Part shown: piece after piece, positions 51,549 to 61,779 of the stretch
How positions within the stretch are numbered: position 1 is the first letter of the stretch
Layout of the letters: every line of letters begins with the position of its first letter
Assembly: GCF_003545765.1 (NCBI RefSeq)
Contig: NZ_QXIO01000001.1
Location: 682,001 to 746,000, forward strand
DNA from: Colwellia sp. RSH04
GTDB lineage: Bacteria > Pseudomonadota > Gammaproteobacteria > Enterobacterales > Alteromonadaceae
Direction: 5' to 3'
DNA length: 64,000 bases
Translations under genes and position numbers: made by a program
The notes under the pieces: generated by a model
Seen by the model: only the letters and a program-made list of their open reading frames with translations
What the model was told of the DNA's origin: nothing
Database searches by the model: none

Positions 51549-52556
51549 TTATGGTCTTGGAATAAAGCCTATTGCCTCATAAACCGATGCCAAAACTTGA
51601 CTTGCGTGAGCCGATGCTTTTTCAGCACCATTTTTCATCACTTGCTCTAAGAAGACTTGATCTTCTCGGTATTGATGGAATTTAGTTTGTATTGGCTCTA
51701 ATAAAGAAACTACCGCTTCAGCAACATCACCTTTTAAATGGCCATACATTTTATCTTCATATTCAGGCACTAAATCAGCTACCGTGCGACCTGTTGCACA
51801 AGAAAGTAAAGACAGTAAATTTGATACACCTGGCTTCTCTGCTGTATCGAAATAAATGCGAGCCTGTTCGTCTGAATCAGTAACAGCACGTTTAATTTTT
51901 TTAGCGATTTTCTTAGGGTCTTCTAATAATCCAATAAAGTTACCTGGATTAGTGTCTGACTTAGACATTTTCTTTGTTGGCTCTAGTAAGCTCATAACAC
52001 GAGCACCATGCTCAGGAATATATGGATCAGGTACGGTGAAAATATCACCATATAAATTATTAAAGCGTGTCGCTATGTCTCGCGCTAATTCCAAATGCTG
52101 TTTTTGGTCATCGCCAACGGGCACTCGGTCAGCTTTGTAAAGTAAGATATCAGCTGCCATTAAAACAGGATAAGTAAATAAACCAGAGTTCATGTTAGCT
52201 TCTGATTTTTGTGACTTATCTTTGTATTGAGTCATGCGGTTTAGCTCACCCATTTGCGTGTAACAATTTAACACCCAACTTAGCTGTGCATGCTCAGGAA
52301 CATGTGACTGAATAAAAATAGTACTTTGCTCAGGGTTAACACCACAAGCAAGATATAGCGCTAATCCATCTAATGTTGCTTTACGTAAATCAGCAGCGTC
52401 AGGACGAACGGTGATAGCATGTTGATCAACCAACATGTAATAACATTCATGAGTGCTTTGCATATCAACCCATTGCTTCAATGCACCCAAATAATTCCCT
52501 ATGGTTAACTCACCAGATGGCTGACAACCACTTAATACAATAGGTTTACTACTCAT
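51549..52556 (-). CDS. trpS: Tryptophanyl-tRNA synthetase
   Basis: 335 residues, class I synthetase. The HIGH-type motif is in [20 protein letters not shown] and the KMSKS motif is in [15 protein letters not shown]. It charges tRNA-Trp. In E. coli it ends the dam-rpe-gph-trpS cluster; here it follows rpe directly with 31 bp between and gph is absent. No leader peptide or attenuator was seen. Confidence 0.97.
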   Translation of the reverse strand: MSSKPIVLSGCQPSGELTIGNYLGALKQWVDMQSTHECYYMLVDQHAITVRPDAADLRKATLDGLALYLACGVNPEQSTIFIQSHVPEHAQLSWVLNCYTQMGELNRMTQYKDKSQKSEANMNSGLFTYPVLMAADILLYKADRVPVGDDQKQHLELARDIATRFNNLYGDIFTVPDPYIPEHGARVMSLLEPTKKMSKSDTNPGNFIGLLEDPKKIAKKIKRAVTDSDEQARIYFDTAEKPGVSNLLSLLSCATGRTVADLVPEYEDKMYGHLKGDVAEAVVSLLEPIQTKFHQYREDQVFLEQVMKNGAEKASAHASQVLASVYEAIGFIPRP

Positions 52557-52587
52557 TGTTCTATACCTTTCATTTGATAATTTTTTA

Positions 52588-53259
52588 CTATTTTACTTTT
52601 GAAAGCGCTAAACGCATTTCGTCTATCGCTTGCTTATAATCTGTTTGTGAAAATATAGCTGAGCCTGCAACAAACATATCTGCTCCTGCTTCAGCAATTT
52701 CTTTAATGTTATTGGCTTTCACGCCACCATCAACTTGTAACCTAATATCACGACCACTTTGTTTAATCTTCTCTTTTACTAGACGTAATTTATCTAACGT
52801 TGTTGGAATGAAAGATTGACCACCAAAACCTGGATTCACTGACATCAGTAAAATGACATCAAGTTTATCCATGACAAAATCTAAACAGTGTAAGGGTGTC
52901 GCAGGGTTTAAAACTAAACCTGCTTTACAGCCATGATCTTTTATTAGCTGTAACGTGCGATCTATATGATCGCTTGCTTCAGGATGAAAAGTAATAATGT
53001 CTGCACCCGCTTTGGCAAAGTCTGGAATGAGGCTATCAACCGGTTTCACCATTAAATGAACATCAATAGGTGCTGTAATACCGTAGTCTCTTAATGACTG
53101 ACATACCATAGGTCCAAAAGTTAAGTTAGGTACAAAATGATTATCCATAACATCAAAATGAATAACATCAGCGCCCGCTGATAATACTTTTGCGACATCA
53201 TCACCTAAGCGAGCAAAATCTGCCGATAATATAGATGGAGCGATAAGATAAGAAGACAT
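52588..53259 (-). CDS. rpe: Ribulose-phosphate 3-epimerase
   Basis: 223 residues from the ATG at 53259, which matches the family start ([20 protein letters not shown]) and has AAGGTAA 8 bases before. A longer frame from 53301 adds 14 atypical residues. The TIM barrel shows [30 protein letters not shown] and LQVDGGVK. It interconverts ribulose-5-phosphate and xylulose-5-phosphate. Confidence 0.96.
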   Translation of the reverse strand: MSSYLIAPSILSADFARLGDDVAKVLSAGADVIHFDVMDNHFVPNLTFGPMVCQSLRDYGITAPIDVHLMVKPVDSLIPDFAKAGADIITFHPEASDHIDRTLQLIKDHGCKAGLVLNPATPLHCLDFVMDKLDVILLMSVNPGFGGQSFIPTTLDKLRLVKEKIKQSGRDIRLQVDGGVKANNIKEIAEAGADMFVAGSAIFSQTDYKQAIDEMRLALSKVK

Positions 53260-53624
53260 AATTAAAATTACCTTAGAAATTAGTGGCGCTATTATACCCA
53301 AGTAAGCATTAAATGCGAGTAACAGCGTACAAGCTCACAAATACAAACATTAGACTGCACCTGACTTTTATTTCCCTAAACTTTTTGCACTTTTTAAGTT
53401 CAACGTGCTAATTATCGCACCAAAATTGTACATTTCATGTGTAGAAATATAGAGTAAAACATCAAGCAACAACAATTAAACTACTGTTTATTATAACAAA
53501 AAATCATAATCTTTATTGGTATTCTGCATCGGCACCAACATTGCAATCTGTATAAATAGCGCACTTTTAAACTAAGCTAGTCACATTAGCTCAATTAACA
53601 TTTTAAAATAATAAAGGAAAAATC
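53260..53624. other. Intergenic region between rpe and the TorF-type porin gene
   Basis: 365 bp between divergent genes. A strong sigma-54 promoter (53529-53546) drives the right-hand gene. The rest is AT-rich with no other clear element. Confidence 0.6.
53529..53546 (+). promoter_or_regulatory. Sigma-54 promoter of the TorF-type porin gene
   Basis: TCGGCACCAACATTGCAA carries GGCAC and TTGCA with GG (53531-53532) and GC (53543-53544) ten bases apart, the closest match to the sigma-54 consensus in the window. The gene starts 79 bp downstream. Confidence 0.82.
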
Positions 53625-54290
53625 ATGAAAAACATTTTAACTACCATCGCACTATCAACTGCTCTATCTGCAGCGGTATCGACTAACGCTTTTGCTGTAG
53701 AAGGGTTGTCTGCGAATGTAGCAGCTACATCAAACTACTTATGGCGTGGTCTTGAGCAAACTGACGGTAAAGCAGCGGTTTCAGGTGGGATTGATTATGC
53801 TGCAGACAGCGGTTTTTATGTAGGCACATGGGCTTCAACAGCTAATTGGGCTGAAGGTATGACATATGAGTTAGATTTATATGGTGGTTTTTCTAACGCT
53901 ATTAACGATGACTTATCCTACGATGTAGGGTTTATATATTTTGCTTATCCTGATGAAACCTCTGGTGATGCTGATTTTTCAGAAATTTACGGTAGCCTTT
54001 CATATAAAGCATTAACTGTAGGTGTAGCGGTTTTAACTTCTGGTGAAGGCGCAGATGCTGGTGATACGATATATGCTAACGCTGATTATTCGATAGACCT
54101 GGGAAATGAAGCAGATATTACGCTGCATATCGGTTCATATTCTGGCGATTGGCTAGCAGATGACAGTATTGACTACAGTGTTTCATTAAATAAAGCTGGT
54201 TTCACTTTTGGCGCTTCTGCAACAGATCTAGATGGCGCAGCAGGCGATGTCAAAGTCTTTGTCGCATACAGCCTAGATATTGATTTATAA
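53625..54290 (+). CDS. TorF-family putative porin
   Basis: 221 residues, signal peptide (TIALSTALSAAVSTNAFA), then GLSANVAATSNYLWRGLEQT, typical of TorF-type outer-membrane beta barrels; the last residues are YSLDIDL. These small barrels are often linked with glnK/amtB and nitrogen control, which fits the sigma-54 promoter. The transport substrate is not known. It is inserted between dam and rpe on the opposite strand. Confidence 0.87.
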   Translation: MKNILTTIALSTALSAAVSTNAFAVEGLSANVAATSNYLWRGLEQTDGKAAVSGGIDYAADSGFYVGTWASTANWAEGMTYELDLYGGFSNAINDDLSYDVGFIYFAYPDETSGDADFSEIYGSLSYKALTVGVAVLTSGEGADAGDTIYANADYSIDLGNEADITLHIGSYSGDWLADDSIDYSVSLNKAGFTFGASATDLDGAAGDVKVFVAYSLDIDL

Positions 54291-54377
54291 GACTAAAAAG
54301 AGCAAAAAATTCCTTTAAGACATAAAGATAATTCTTTGTTACAATACAGGCATACCTCTGTAAACTTTAACTAGGAT

Positions 54378-54689
54378 ATGCTCATGTCAAAAGGGACTAA
54401 GACAAAGAACATCATCAAGATAATGAGGCGTTACTTTTGGTTTGCCTCATTTAGTATTGTTATACTACTTTCAAGTTATCAGTTATCCAATCAAGATAAC
54501 ATCACGGTGAATAATAGTGATGCATGTTTAAATTTGACATCAAGTTTGCCAATGAACCATTATCAGCACCCATGCCATAAAGTAACTCCTGCTAATCATA
54601 GTTGGTTATCATGGTTTTCTGGTGACAGTCAATCAGCTCAGCTGCATATGCTAGATTTGATCGAATTAATTCACTACAGCTTTGATTAG
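54378..54689 (+). CDS. Hypothetical single-pass membrane protein
   Basis: 103 residues; a membrane helix at about 19-37 (YFWFASFSIVILLSSYQLS) then a short outer part with two Cys (SDACLNLTSS and HPCHKVTPA). No family is recognised. The true start may be the third codon (54384). The DUF2970 gene follows after 5 bp. Confidence 0.55.
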   Translation: MLMSKGTKTKNIIKIMRRYFWFASFSIVILLSSYQLSNQDNITVNNSDACLNLTSSLPMNHYQHPCHKVTPANHSWLSWFSGDSQSAQLHMLDLIELIHYSFD

Positions 54690-54694
54690 TCATC

Positions 54695-54874
54695 ATGCTA
54701 AGTGTCATTAAAAGTATTTTAGCGGCATTTATTGGTGTACAAAGTAACCAAAACCGACAGAAAGATTTCACTCAAGGGAAAGCAAGTCATTTTGTTATTG
54801 CTGGAATAATTGGTGTTGCGGTATTTATTGCTTTGCTAATACTTATTGTCAATTTAGTATTAAGTGCAGCTTAG
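54695..54874 (+). CDS. DUF2970-family small membrane protein
   Basis: 59 residues: MLSVIKSILAAFIGVQSNQN, then RQKDFTQGKASHFVIAGIIG and a membrane helix (VAVFIALLILIVNLVL). The LAAFIGVQSxxNRQKDF pattern is the mark of DUF2970, whose function is unknown. It lies close behind the hypothetical gene and is likely in the same transcript. Confidence 0.85.
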   Translation: MLSVIKSILAAFIGVQSNQNRQKDFTQGKASHFVIAGIIGVAVFIALLILIVNLVLSAA

Positions 54875-54891
54875 CCTAGAGCATGAAGTTA

Positions 54892-55728
54892 TTATTTGTA
54901 CAACGCCAATACTTCTTGCACTTTAATTCTGCCTTTACCTTTTTGACTAATTGAACGCTGTACTTGAAATAAAGAGCGTTTGTCAGCCTTATGATACAAA
55001 GCTTTAGTAAAATCGACATAATGGTTAGATATTAGGGTTGGCACGCCTAATTTCTTTGCATTTTCTGCACAAACAACAAGTCTTTTTTGATCATCATCGG
55101 TAAACGTATTACCTGCATAAGCGGTGAAGCTTGATGTTGGATTTATAGGTGAATATGGCGGATCACAATATATAACATCATCTGCGCGCATTTGAGAAAA
55201 AGCCATATCGAAATCACCTTGAATAAAAGTAGCTTTCTTTGCTTTTTCTGCAAAGAACTCTAACTCAACTTTAGGGAAATAAGGGTGCTTATATCGACCA
55301 AATGGAACATTATAACCGCCACTTTTATTGTATCTACAAAGACCATTATAACCATGCCTATTTAAATATAAAAAGATAACAGCACGATCATAAGGATTGT
55401 TTGATGCATTAAATTTAGCCCGATATTCGTAATATTTTTCAGCTTGATTGTTTTCTTTTACAAATAATTTTTTCGCGTCTGCTATAAAAGTTTTGGGTTT
55501 TGTTTTGATGATATTGAACAAAGCAATAAGATCTTTATTCATATCAACCAAAAGGTACTCGTCAAAATCTAAATTGAGAAAGACAGAGCCACCACCAACA
55601 AAAGGTTCAACTAAACGTTTCTTACCTTTAACGGGGAGTAGTTTTTGTATATCGCCAATAACTCGTTTTTTGCCGCCTGCCCATTTCAAGGGAGACCTTA
55701 TATTAGTTTGCAATAACTCTTTACTCAC
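54892..55728 (-). CDS. dam: DNA adenine methylase (GATC)
   Basis: 278 residues, the same as E. coli Dam. Motifs: SPLKWAGGKKRVIGDIQKLL and FVGGGSVFLN (SAM binding), VIYCDPPYSPI (DPPY catalytic), and LNRHGYNGLCRYN. It methylates adenine in GATC for mismatch repair and replication timing. It follows damX in the usual aroK-aroB-damX-dam order. Confidence 0.96.
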   Translation of the reverse strand: MSKELLQTNIRSPLKWAGGKKRVIGDIQKLLPVKGKKRLVEPFVGGGSVFLNLDFDEYLLVDMNKDLIALFNIIKTKPKTFIADAKKLFVKENNQAEKYYEYRAKFNASNNPYDRAVIFLYLNRHGYNGLCRYNKSGGYNVPFGRYKHPYFPKVELEFFAEKAKKATFIQGDFDMAFSQMRADDVIYCDPPYSPINPTSSFTAYAGNTFTDDDQKRLVVCAENAKKLGVPTLISNHYVDFTKALYHKADKRSLFQVQRSISQKGKGRIKVQEVLALYK

Positions 55729-55910
55729 TGTAGACCCTATTGCTATTGATACGATGCTATCGGCTTAATATTTTTGGAAAATAGCAGATTATTTTTACAC
55801 GTAGATCTTAGCAGGAATAAGGCGTATAAGTCTAATACCATATCAGGCATTTTAAAATGATATTATTGTATATTCAAAAGCAGTTATAAATTTAACGAAA
55901 ACATCTTTCT

Positions 55911-57257
55911 TTAAAGCTTATTTACTTGAGATAAGCTAACTGTTTCAATTTCTTCCTTAACGGTCTTGATTGGTTTTATCCATGGACGTCTTTCTTTCAA
56001 TACCTCAGGTAATACAGCAAAGGCTTTTATTGCGTCATCTCGACTAGAGTATGCTTTAGAGGTTACAACAATAAGCTTATTATCATTAAGAGAGCGTTGA
56101 TAGCTATAAAGCTCTTGTAATGAGCTAGTTGATATAAAGCTTTCCCATAAATCAGTTTTTGAAAACCCTGCTATTTGAATGACATAGCCTGTATCTTGGC
56201 TTAAATAATATTGCTCATCAAAAGAACTTTCAGTCTGTTGTATTATCACCTTTTGCATAGGTGTAGCTTCTTTTAAGTTTAACGCGTTTACAATATCTGC
56301 AGTTTCTGCAGTTATTACTTTTTCATTAATATTTTCTGCTTGGATTATTGCGTTGTATATCTCTGCTGCTGATGCATTGATAACAGTAGCTATCACCGGT
56401 TTTTCAATGACTTTAACAGCTTTCTTTTCTCTATTTGCTTGCTTTTGTGTGCTTTTCGATAAGGTGCTTACTTTTTTATCATCTTTTTCTTGTATAACAG
56501 GGAGGGGGTTTACTAACTCCTCTGTGTTTTTTGCCTTTGCTAAATAACTAAATGTAGAGGTATCAAAGTTTGACAGAAAGTAATATGTTGCAACAGAGAT
56601 TAACGATATCACCGTCACAAGTATAATCAGCAAATTATATTTATGACCATTATTTTCTTTAACTTGTGATTTAATTTTGCTACTAGACAAACTAATTAAC
56701 TGACCTGTTTGCCCCTCGATTACACTTAACTTACCTTTAAAAAGAGATTTATTAGTTTTAACTTCTTCTGCTGCTGTTTTTGCTCCAAAAAGTACAACAT
56801 CAATTGAAAGGTTGGTTTTACTGTGAACAGCGACCAATTGCGCTAATTCATACTTTAATTGTAAAGAGAGCGATTGCGCATGTTCGATAACAATAGTAAT
56901 AGCTTGTTGTCGTTCTTTTGCTAATTTAGTGACACTTACTACTAATGATTGCTCAGGATCGAACAATGTATTTGAAAAAAGCTGTTCTATTATTCGACAA
57001 CGCATTTGTATGTCATTTAATTTTGTCGAAGCAGATAAGTAAGCAACATTTCGCGGCGATATAGCGTTATCTTTTTGATCTAACGAGCCAAGATATTGAC
57101 TCGCCAATGCAGTATATTGATGAGCGTTTTCATCAACCACAAGTATTAAATGCTTAGAGAAACGCAAGATATAATCGACTCTTGCGTTGACACTTATGGT
57201 AGTTACGTCGTTTGGTTGAATAGATTGTAAATCAATTGCTGTTGCACTCATTTTCAT
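55911..57257 (-). CDS. damX: DamX-like SPOR-domain protein
   Basis: 448 residues. The N-terminal 200 form a degenerate AAA-like domain (HLILVVDENAHQYTALASQY), a membrane helix lies at about 212-232 (LLIILVTVISLISVATYYFL), and the C-terminal SPOR domain is at about 360-430 (GYVIQIAGFSKTDLWESFIS). SPOR domains bind denuded peptidoglycan glycan strands at the division site. It lies between aroB and dam, the conserved place. Confidence 0.88.
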   Translation of the reverse strand: MKMSATAIDLQSIQPNDVTTISVNARVDYILRFSKHLILVVDENAHQYTALASQYLGSLDQKDNAISPRNVAYLSASTKLNDIQMRCRIIEQLFSNTLFDPEQSLVVSVTKLAKERQQAITIVIEHAQSLSLQLKYELAQLVAVHSKTNLSIDVVLFGAKTAAEEVKTNKSLFKGKLSVIEGQTGQLISLSSSKIKSQVKENNGHKYNLLIILVTVISLISVATYYFLSNFDTSTFSYLAKAKNTEELVNPLPVIQEKDDKKVSTLSKSTQKQANREKKAVKVIEKPVIATVINASAAEIYNAIIQAENINEKVITAETADIVNALNLKEATPMQKVIIQQTESSFDEQYYLSQDTGYVIQIAGFSKTDLWESFISTSSLQELYSYQRSLNDNKLIVVTSKAYSSRDDAIKAFAVLPEVLKERRPWIKPIKTVKEEIETVSLSQVNKL

Positions 57258-57296
57258 TCCAAAACATAGAATCGCAATATTATGGCGATTTAATTA

Positions 57297-58361
57297 TTAA
57301 AGAATTTGTTGAAGTGTCTCTTGCATTATATCACTGCGCATTTCTGACTGACCAATTGCAGTTGGCACAATAAACCTTAATTGACCTGCAATATTTTTCT
57401 TGTCACGCTTCATGTGTTTGATAAATTCATCAAACCCCATATTTTCTGGTGCGACTAACGGTAAATCAAAAGCTTTCAATAGCTTTTCTATTCGACATAA
57501 ATCTGACACTTCAATCAAATCCATTGCTACTGCAAGCTTAGCAGCAAGGACCATGCCAGTAGCAACAGCTTCACCGTGCAACCACTTTCCATAACCTTGC
57601 TCTGCTTCAATAGCATGTCCAAAGGTATGACCTAAATTTAATAGCGCTCTAACACCCGATTCAGTTTCGTCTGCAGCCACGATATCTGCTTTACATTGGC
57701 AACATTTTTGAATCATGTAGGTTAATATTTTTTCATCATTTGCCTTGATATCCTCAATATGAGTTTCAAGCCATTCAAAAAATGATTTATCGCCGAGAAT
57801 GCCATATTTGATGACTTCTGCAATACCGGCATTAAATTCACGTTCAGGAAGAGTTTTTAGCGTATCTATATCTATGATAACGGCTTTAGGTTGATAAAAA
57901 GCACCAATCATATTTTTCCCTAAAGGATGATTAACTGCTGTTTTGCCACCTACGGATGAATCCACTTGAGATAACACTGTTGTTGGTACTTGAATAAAAT
58001 CAATACCTCGTTGATAACACGCTGCAGCAAAGCCTGTGATGTCACCAATAACACCGCCACCCAATGCAATTAAGCTTGTATCTCTACCATGCTCATTTGC
58101 TAATAAGTGTGTCATTATTTTTTCGAAATTTGCTAAGCTTTTTTCAGCTTCGCCATCAGGTAAGATAACCTCATCGACATTGAAGCTAGTCAACTGAGAC
58201 TTTAATTTATCGAGATATAATGGTGCTACTACATCATTAGTAACAACACATACTCGTTTTCCACGAATATGTGTTTCAAATAGGCTACTGGTTTCTAATA
58301 AACCAGTATCTATATATATTGGGTAGCTTCGAGAACCAAGATCTAAATTGAGGGTTGCCAT
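57297..58361 (-). CDS. aroB: 3-dehydroquinate synthase
   Basis: 354 residues: [59 protein letters not shown] and [14 protein letters not shown] (metal ligands). It makes 3-dehydroquinate from DAHP, step two of the shikimate pathway. It follows aroK by 35 bp. Confidence 0.97.
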   Translation of the reverse strand: MATLNLDLGSRSYPIYIDTGLLETSSLFETHIRGKRVCVVTNDVVAPLYLDKLKSQLTSFNVDEVILPDGEAEKSLANFEKIMTHLLANEHGRDTSLIALGGGVIGDITGFAAACYQRGIDFIQVPTTVLSQVDSSVGGKTAVNHPLGKNMIGAFYQPKAVIIDIDTLKTLPEREFNAGIAEVIKYGILGDKSFFEWLETHIEDIKANDEKILTYMIQKCCQCKADIVAADETESGVRALLNLGHTFGHAIEAEQGYGKWLHGEAVATGMVLAAKLAVAMDLIEVSDLCRIEKLLKAFDLPLVAPENMGFDEFIKHMKRDKKNIAGQLRFIVPTAIGQSEMRSDIMQETLQQIL

Positions 58362-58396
58362 ATGCTTTTAACCGTACATAAATATAGAAAGGAAGA

Positions 58397-58915
58397 TTAA
58401 AAGTCTAATCGCTCAATTATTTTATGGGCAACCACTTTAGCACTTTGATCATCTGTTTTTACAATAATATCAGCAATCTCTTCATACAAAGGATTACGTT
58501 CAACAGCTAAGTTTTCTAAAACAGTACGTGGCTCTTCTGAGGTTTGCAATAATGGACGGCGGCGATCACGCTGCGTACGGGCAACTTGTTTGTCAATTGT
58601 TGTCTCTAGATAAACAACAATACCTCTAGCTGATAATCGATTACGAACTTGAGTACTGATTACTGAACCACCACCAGTGGCTAAGACAATACCTTGTCTT
58701 TCGCTTAAGTCCTCAATAACAGTCTCTTCTCTTTTACGAAAACCTTCTTCACCTTCAAGATCGAAAACCCATGCAATGTCAGCACCTGTGCGGCGCTCTA
58801 TCTCTTGATCAGAATCAAAAAATTCTAGGTGAAGTCTATCGGCTAATTCACGACCAATTGTACTTTTACCTGCACCCATTGGTCCTATTAGGAAAATATT
58901 ACGTTTTTCTGCCAT
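58397..58915 (-). CDS. aroK: Shikimate kinase I
   Basis: 172 residues. P-loop [11 protein letters not shown], then [30 protein letters not shown] and [10 protein letters not shown] (lid). It phosphorylates shikimate. It lies about 200 bp downstream of pilQ and starts the aro part of the cluster; a large stem loop separates it from pilQ. Confidence 0.97.
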   Translation of the reverse strand: MAEKRNIFLIGPMGAGKSTIGRELADRLHLEFFDSDQEIERRTGADIAWVFDLEGEEGFRKREETVIEDLSERQGIVLATGGGSVISTQVRNRLSARGIVVYLETTIDKQVARTQRDRRRPLLQTSEEPRTVLENLAVERNPLYEEIADIIVKTDDQSAKVVAHKIIERLDF

Positions 58916-59055
58916 TAGATTTACTTAATACTCGTTAGTTAACAGTCAGGTCAAAAGCACAGATAACTGCTCTTAATACAGCTTTTGACGTTATAGAGGT
59001 CTCCCCCAAAATTTCAAGGGCGTAATTATCGCAATTGTTGGCTATAAAATGCAAG

Positions 59056-59105
59056 CACCATTATTGCTAAGTAATAAAAAAGCTCGCTACTTAGCAATAA
59101 TGGTG
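59056..59105 (-). terminator. Large stem loop after pilQ
   Basis: CACCATTATTGCTAAGTA (59056-59073) and TACTTAGCAATAATGGTG (59088-59105) form a perfect 18-bp stem with a 14-base loop, 11 bp past the pilQ stop. The loop contains a T-run on the minus strand, but no T tract follows the stem. It may end or moderate the pil transcript before aroK. Confidence 0.6.
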
Positions 59106-59116
59106 TTTTATATCGA

Positions 59117-61228
59117 TTAGAAATGTTCTGTTACTATTCGAGGAGTAACAAAGATAAGCAGTTCTTTTTTCTCATTTAATTGGCTAGTATTTCTGAATGC
59201 CCAACCAACATATGGAATATCACCTAATACGGGAATTTTAGAGACGGTACTGATAATTGCTTGTTGATATATACCACCTAAGACAATTGTTTCACCATTA
59301 CTAACCAATACTTGAGTACCAATACGCTGTGTATCAATTGCAGGCGCTAAACCATTTTTAATTTCTGAAACGGTATCTTGGGTTACGATTAAATCTAAAA
59401 TGATTTTATCATCAGGTGTGATGTGTGGCGTTACCGTTAAGCTTAATACTGCCTTTTTAAATTGTGTTGCTGTTGCGCCACTTGAAGCCGCCTCTTGATA
59501 CGGAAGCTCTACCCCTTGCTCAATATAAGCTTCCTTTTGATTAGCTGTTGTAATACGTGGACTTGCAATAACTTCACCTTTATTTTCCTTTTCCATCGCA
59601 GAAAGCTCAAGATCAAGAATGGTTCCGTTCGCTAATCTTGCTACTTGGAAGGCTATCGTTCCAGCTGCACCTGCTACCGGTAAATTCACATTCATGCCAT
59701 CTGCAATCTTCGGTACAACACCTTGTCCTATGTCAGCTTCTTTATAAGCTCTTGTTCCATTTGCACTACTCGCCCCCTCAATAGTACCAGACGTGGCATA
59801 TTCACCATCGGTGTTTGTTATACCCCAGCGAATACCTAACTCTTCATTTAAGTTATCTTTAACCGTTACCATACGCGCTTCAATGATGACTTGACGTACT
59901 GGAATATCTAAAATATTGACCATACGTTTAATATCTTCAATACTTTTTGCCGTATCTCTTATTAATAACGTATTCGTACGTTCATCAACTGAAACACTTC
60001 CTCGAGGAGATAAAATACTCGTATCTTCATTTTTAATAAGGTCGGCAAATTCAGTTGCTTTTGCGTAATTGATTTGTACATATTCAGAATATAAAGGAGC
60101 TAATTCTTCAACTTGCTGCTGAGCTTGTAACGTTTGTGCTTCACGTGCAGCTAATTCATCGCTTGGGGCAACCATTAAAATATTGCCTTGCATGCGTTTA
60201 TCTAAGCCCTTTACTTTTAATATTATACTTAGCGCTTGATCCCAAGGTACCCCGTCTAAACGAAGTGTAATGTTACCCGTTACCGTATCACTTGTTATTA
60301 AATTAAACTCATTATAGTCAGCGATAATTTGTAGCACTGTTCTTACAGGTATATCTTGAAAATTAAGTGAGATGCTACGACCATTAAAATCATCAGTCTC
60401 ACCTAAATAGGTAGGCGGCTTTTCTGCCATTTCCTTAACGGTAAGTACAAGTAAATTTTCATCTTGTTTATGAGAAAATTCAAATTTTGTTGATACATCG
60501 ATAACTAACTTGGCATTTCGACCATCTTTAAAAGTTTCTATACCCGTTACTATTGTACCAAAGTCAGTAACATCTAATTTGTACAATAAGTCATCTGGAA
60601 TTTCAGTATTATGAAATTCTACGTTAATTTTTCCTAATTTGTCATGAACATCAACAGCTAGAGTACTATCATCTAAATAAACTAACACTTGACCTTCATC
60701 ATTTTCATTCAGTCTAAAATCAATCGAGCTTACATTATTAATGAAGTCTTCACCTGCGGGGCTTAAAGTCTCAACTGTTTTAGCTGAATCACCATAATTG
60801 AATGTGATAGCAAAATCTTTGTCGTTTAACGCAACATCAAAAACAGAAAGTTTCTCTAAATTTATTTTTGCGACAACATTGCCGCGAGTTGAGTCTAACT
60901 TGATATCTTTAACACCAGCATGATTAACTAGCGTTTCTTTGAAATTCTCATCAAATGAAATCGCATCAAAACTGACGTCAACAAGCGCAGGGTTCATTGA
61001 AGTTTTTACTTCAGGTAAATCTGAGATAGGTTCTGAAAATGAAAAAACTAGTTCAATTTGATCACTTTGAATAGTGTTATATGAAATTTTCACCAATTCA
61101 TTAGTGTGTTCTTCTGCAGCACTCGCCATAGGTACAGCAATAATTGCAGCAACTAATACGACCATGGTAAACCAGAGTTCTCTAACTGCAGTAAAGCTTT
61201 TATAATTTTTTGTTCGATTAAATAGCAT
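59117..61228 (-). CDS. pilQ: Type IV pilus secretin
   Basis: 703 residues, signal peptide (LWFTMVVLVAAIIAVPMASA). AMIN-type domains fill the first half, STN/N1 domains follow (GRSISLNFQDIPVRTVLQII), and the secretin core is at the C-terminus (QVIIEARMVTVKDNLNEELG; VPVLGDIPYVGWAFRN). It forms the outer-membrane pore for the pilus and needs PilP from the same operon. Confidence 0.96.
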   Translation of the reverse strand: MLFNRTKNYKSFTAVRELWFTMVVLVAAIIAVPMASAAEEHTNELVKISYNTIQSDQIELVFSFSEPISDLPEVKTSMNPALVDVSFDAISFDENFKETLVNHAGVKDIKLDSTRGNVVAKINLEKLSVFDVALNDKDFAITFNYGDSAKTVETLSPAGEDFINNVSSIDFRLNENDEGQVLVYLDDSTLAVDVHDKLGKINVEFHNTEIPDDLLYKLDVTDFGTIVTGIETFKDGRNAKLVIDVSTKFEFSHKQDENLLVLTVKEMAEKPPTYLGETDDFNGRSISLNFQDIPVRTVLQIIADYNEFNLITSDTVTGNITLRLDGVPWDQALSIILKVKGLDKRMQGNILMVAPSDELAAREAQTLQAQQQVEELAPLYSEYVQINYAKATEFADLIKNEDTSILSPRGSVSVDERTNTLLIRDTAKSIEDIKRMVNILDIPVRQVIIEARMVTVKDNLNEELGIRWGITNTDGEYATSGTIEGASSANGTRAYKEADIGQGVVPKIADGMNVNLPVAGAAGTIAFQVARLANGTILDLELSAMEKENKGEVIASPRITTANQKEAYIEQGVELPYQEAASSGATATQFKKAVLSLTVTPHITPDDKIILDLIVTQDTVSEIKNGLAPAIDTQRIGTQVLVSNGETIVLGGIYQQAIISTVSKIPVLGDIPYVGWAFRNTSQLNEKKELLIFVTPRIVTEHF

Positions 61229-61239
61229 TATTATGTCCT

Positions 61240-61779
61240 TTACTTATTTGGCTCTGATTTTACAAGTTTCAATTCGGCTGCTCGTTCAACCCAACACCCA
61301 GCACCATCAGGTGATAATTCAATTATTTTCACTGTTTTTGCATCCACTTCTGTAATTCTGCCATTATACAACCCAAGATAATTCCCAATTGCTACTCTAT
61401 GTAATGTTAAATCTGATGCCTCAACTAGCGCAAACAGAGCGCCAGAGTCACCCATGGTGCCGCGCATAGTCAGATCAGATAGAGAATATTTTTCTAAAGG
61501 TTGCTTTCTTCTTCTAACATCAGGGCTTAAACAACCTGACATTTGTTGCATTTTTTGTTGAATAATTTCAGCTTTTGGCAAAACAAATGGGCTTCTTAAA
61601 TCATCTGCAGAATATTCAATGTGATTAAAAGGTTTCACTTCCGGCATTGGTTCGATATAACTAGTCGTCGTTGCCTTTACCTGCTCCATATGCGCTTTAA
61701 TTTCACTGGTATCATCAAAGCAACCAGATAGTACAATCAAACTCAAGGCAGGGATAGCTTTATAAGTAAATAGTTTCAT
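61240..61779 (-). CDS. pilP: Type IV pilus lipoprotein PilP
   Basis: 179 residues. Lipobox LIVLSGC with the modified Cys at about 20. The C-terminal HR domain (SDLTMRGTMGDSGALFALVE; VAIGNYLGLYNGRITEVDA) is characteristic and binds the secretin PilQ. It starts one base into the end of pilO and precedes pilQ by 11 bp. Confidence 0.94.
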   Translation of the reverse strand: MKLFTYKAIPALSLIVLSGCFDDTSEIKAHMEQVKATTTSYIEPMPEVKPFNHIEYSADDLRSPFVLPKAEIIQQKMQQMSGCLSPDVRRRKQPLEKYSLSDLTMRGTMGDSGALFALVEASDLTLHRVAIGNYLGLYNGRITEVDAKTVKIIELSPDGAGCWVERAAELKLVKSEPNK

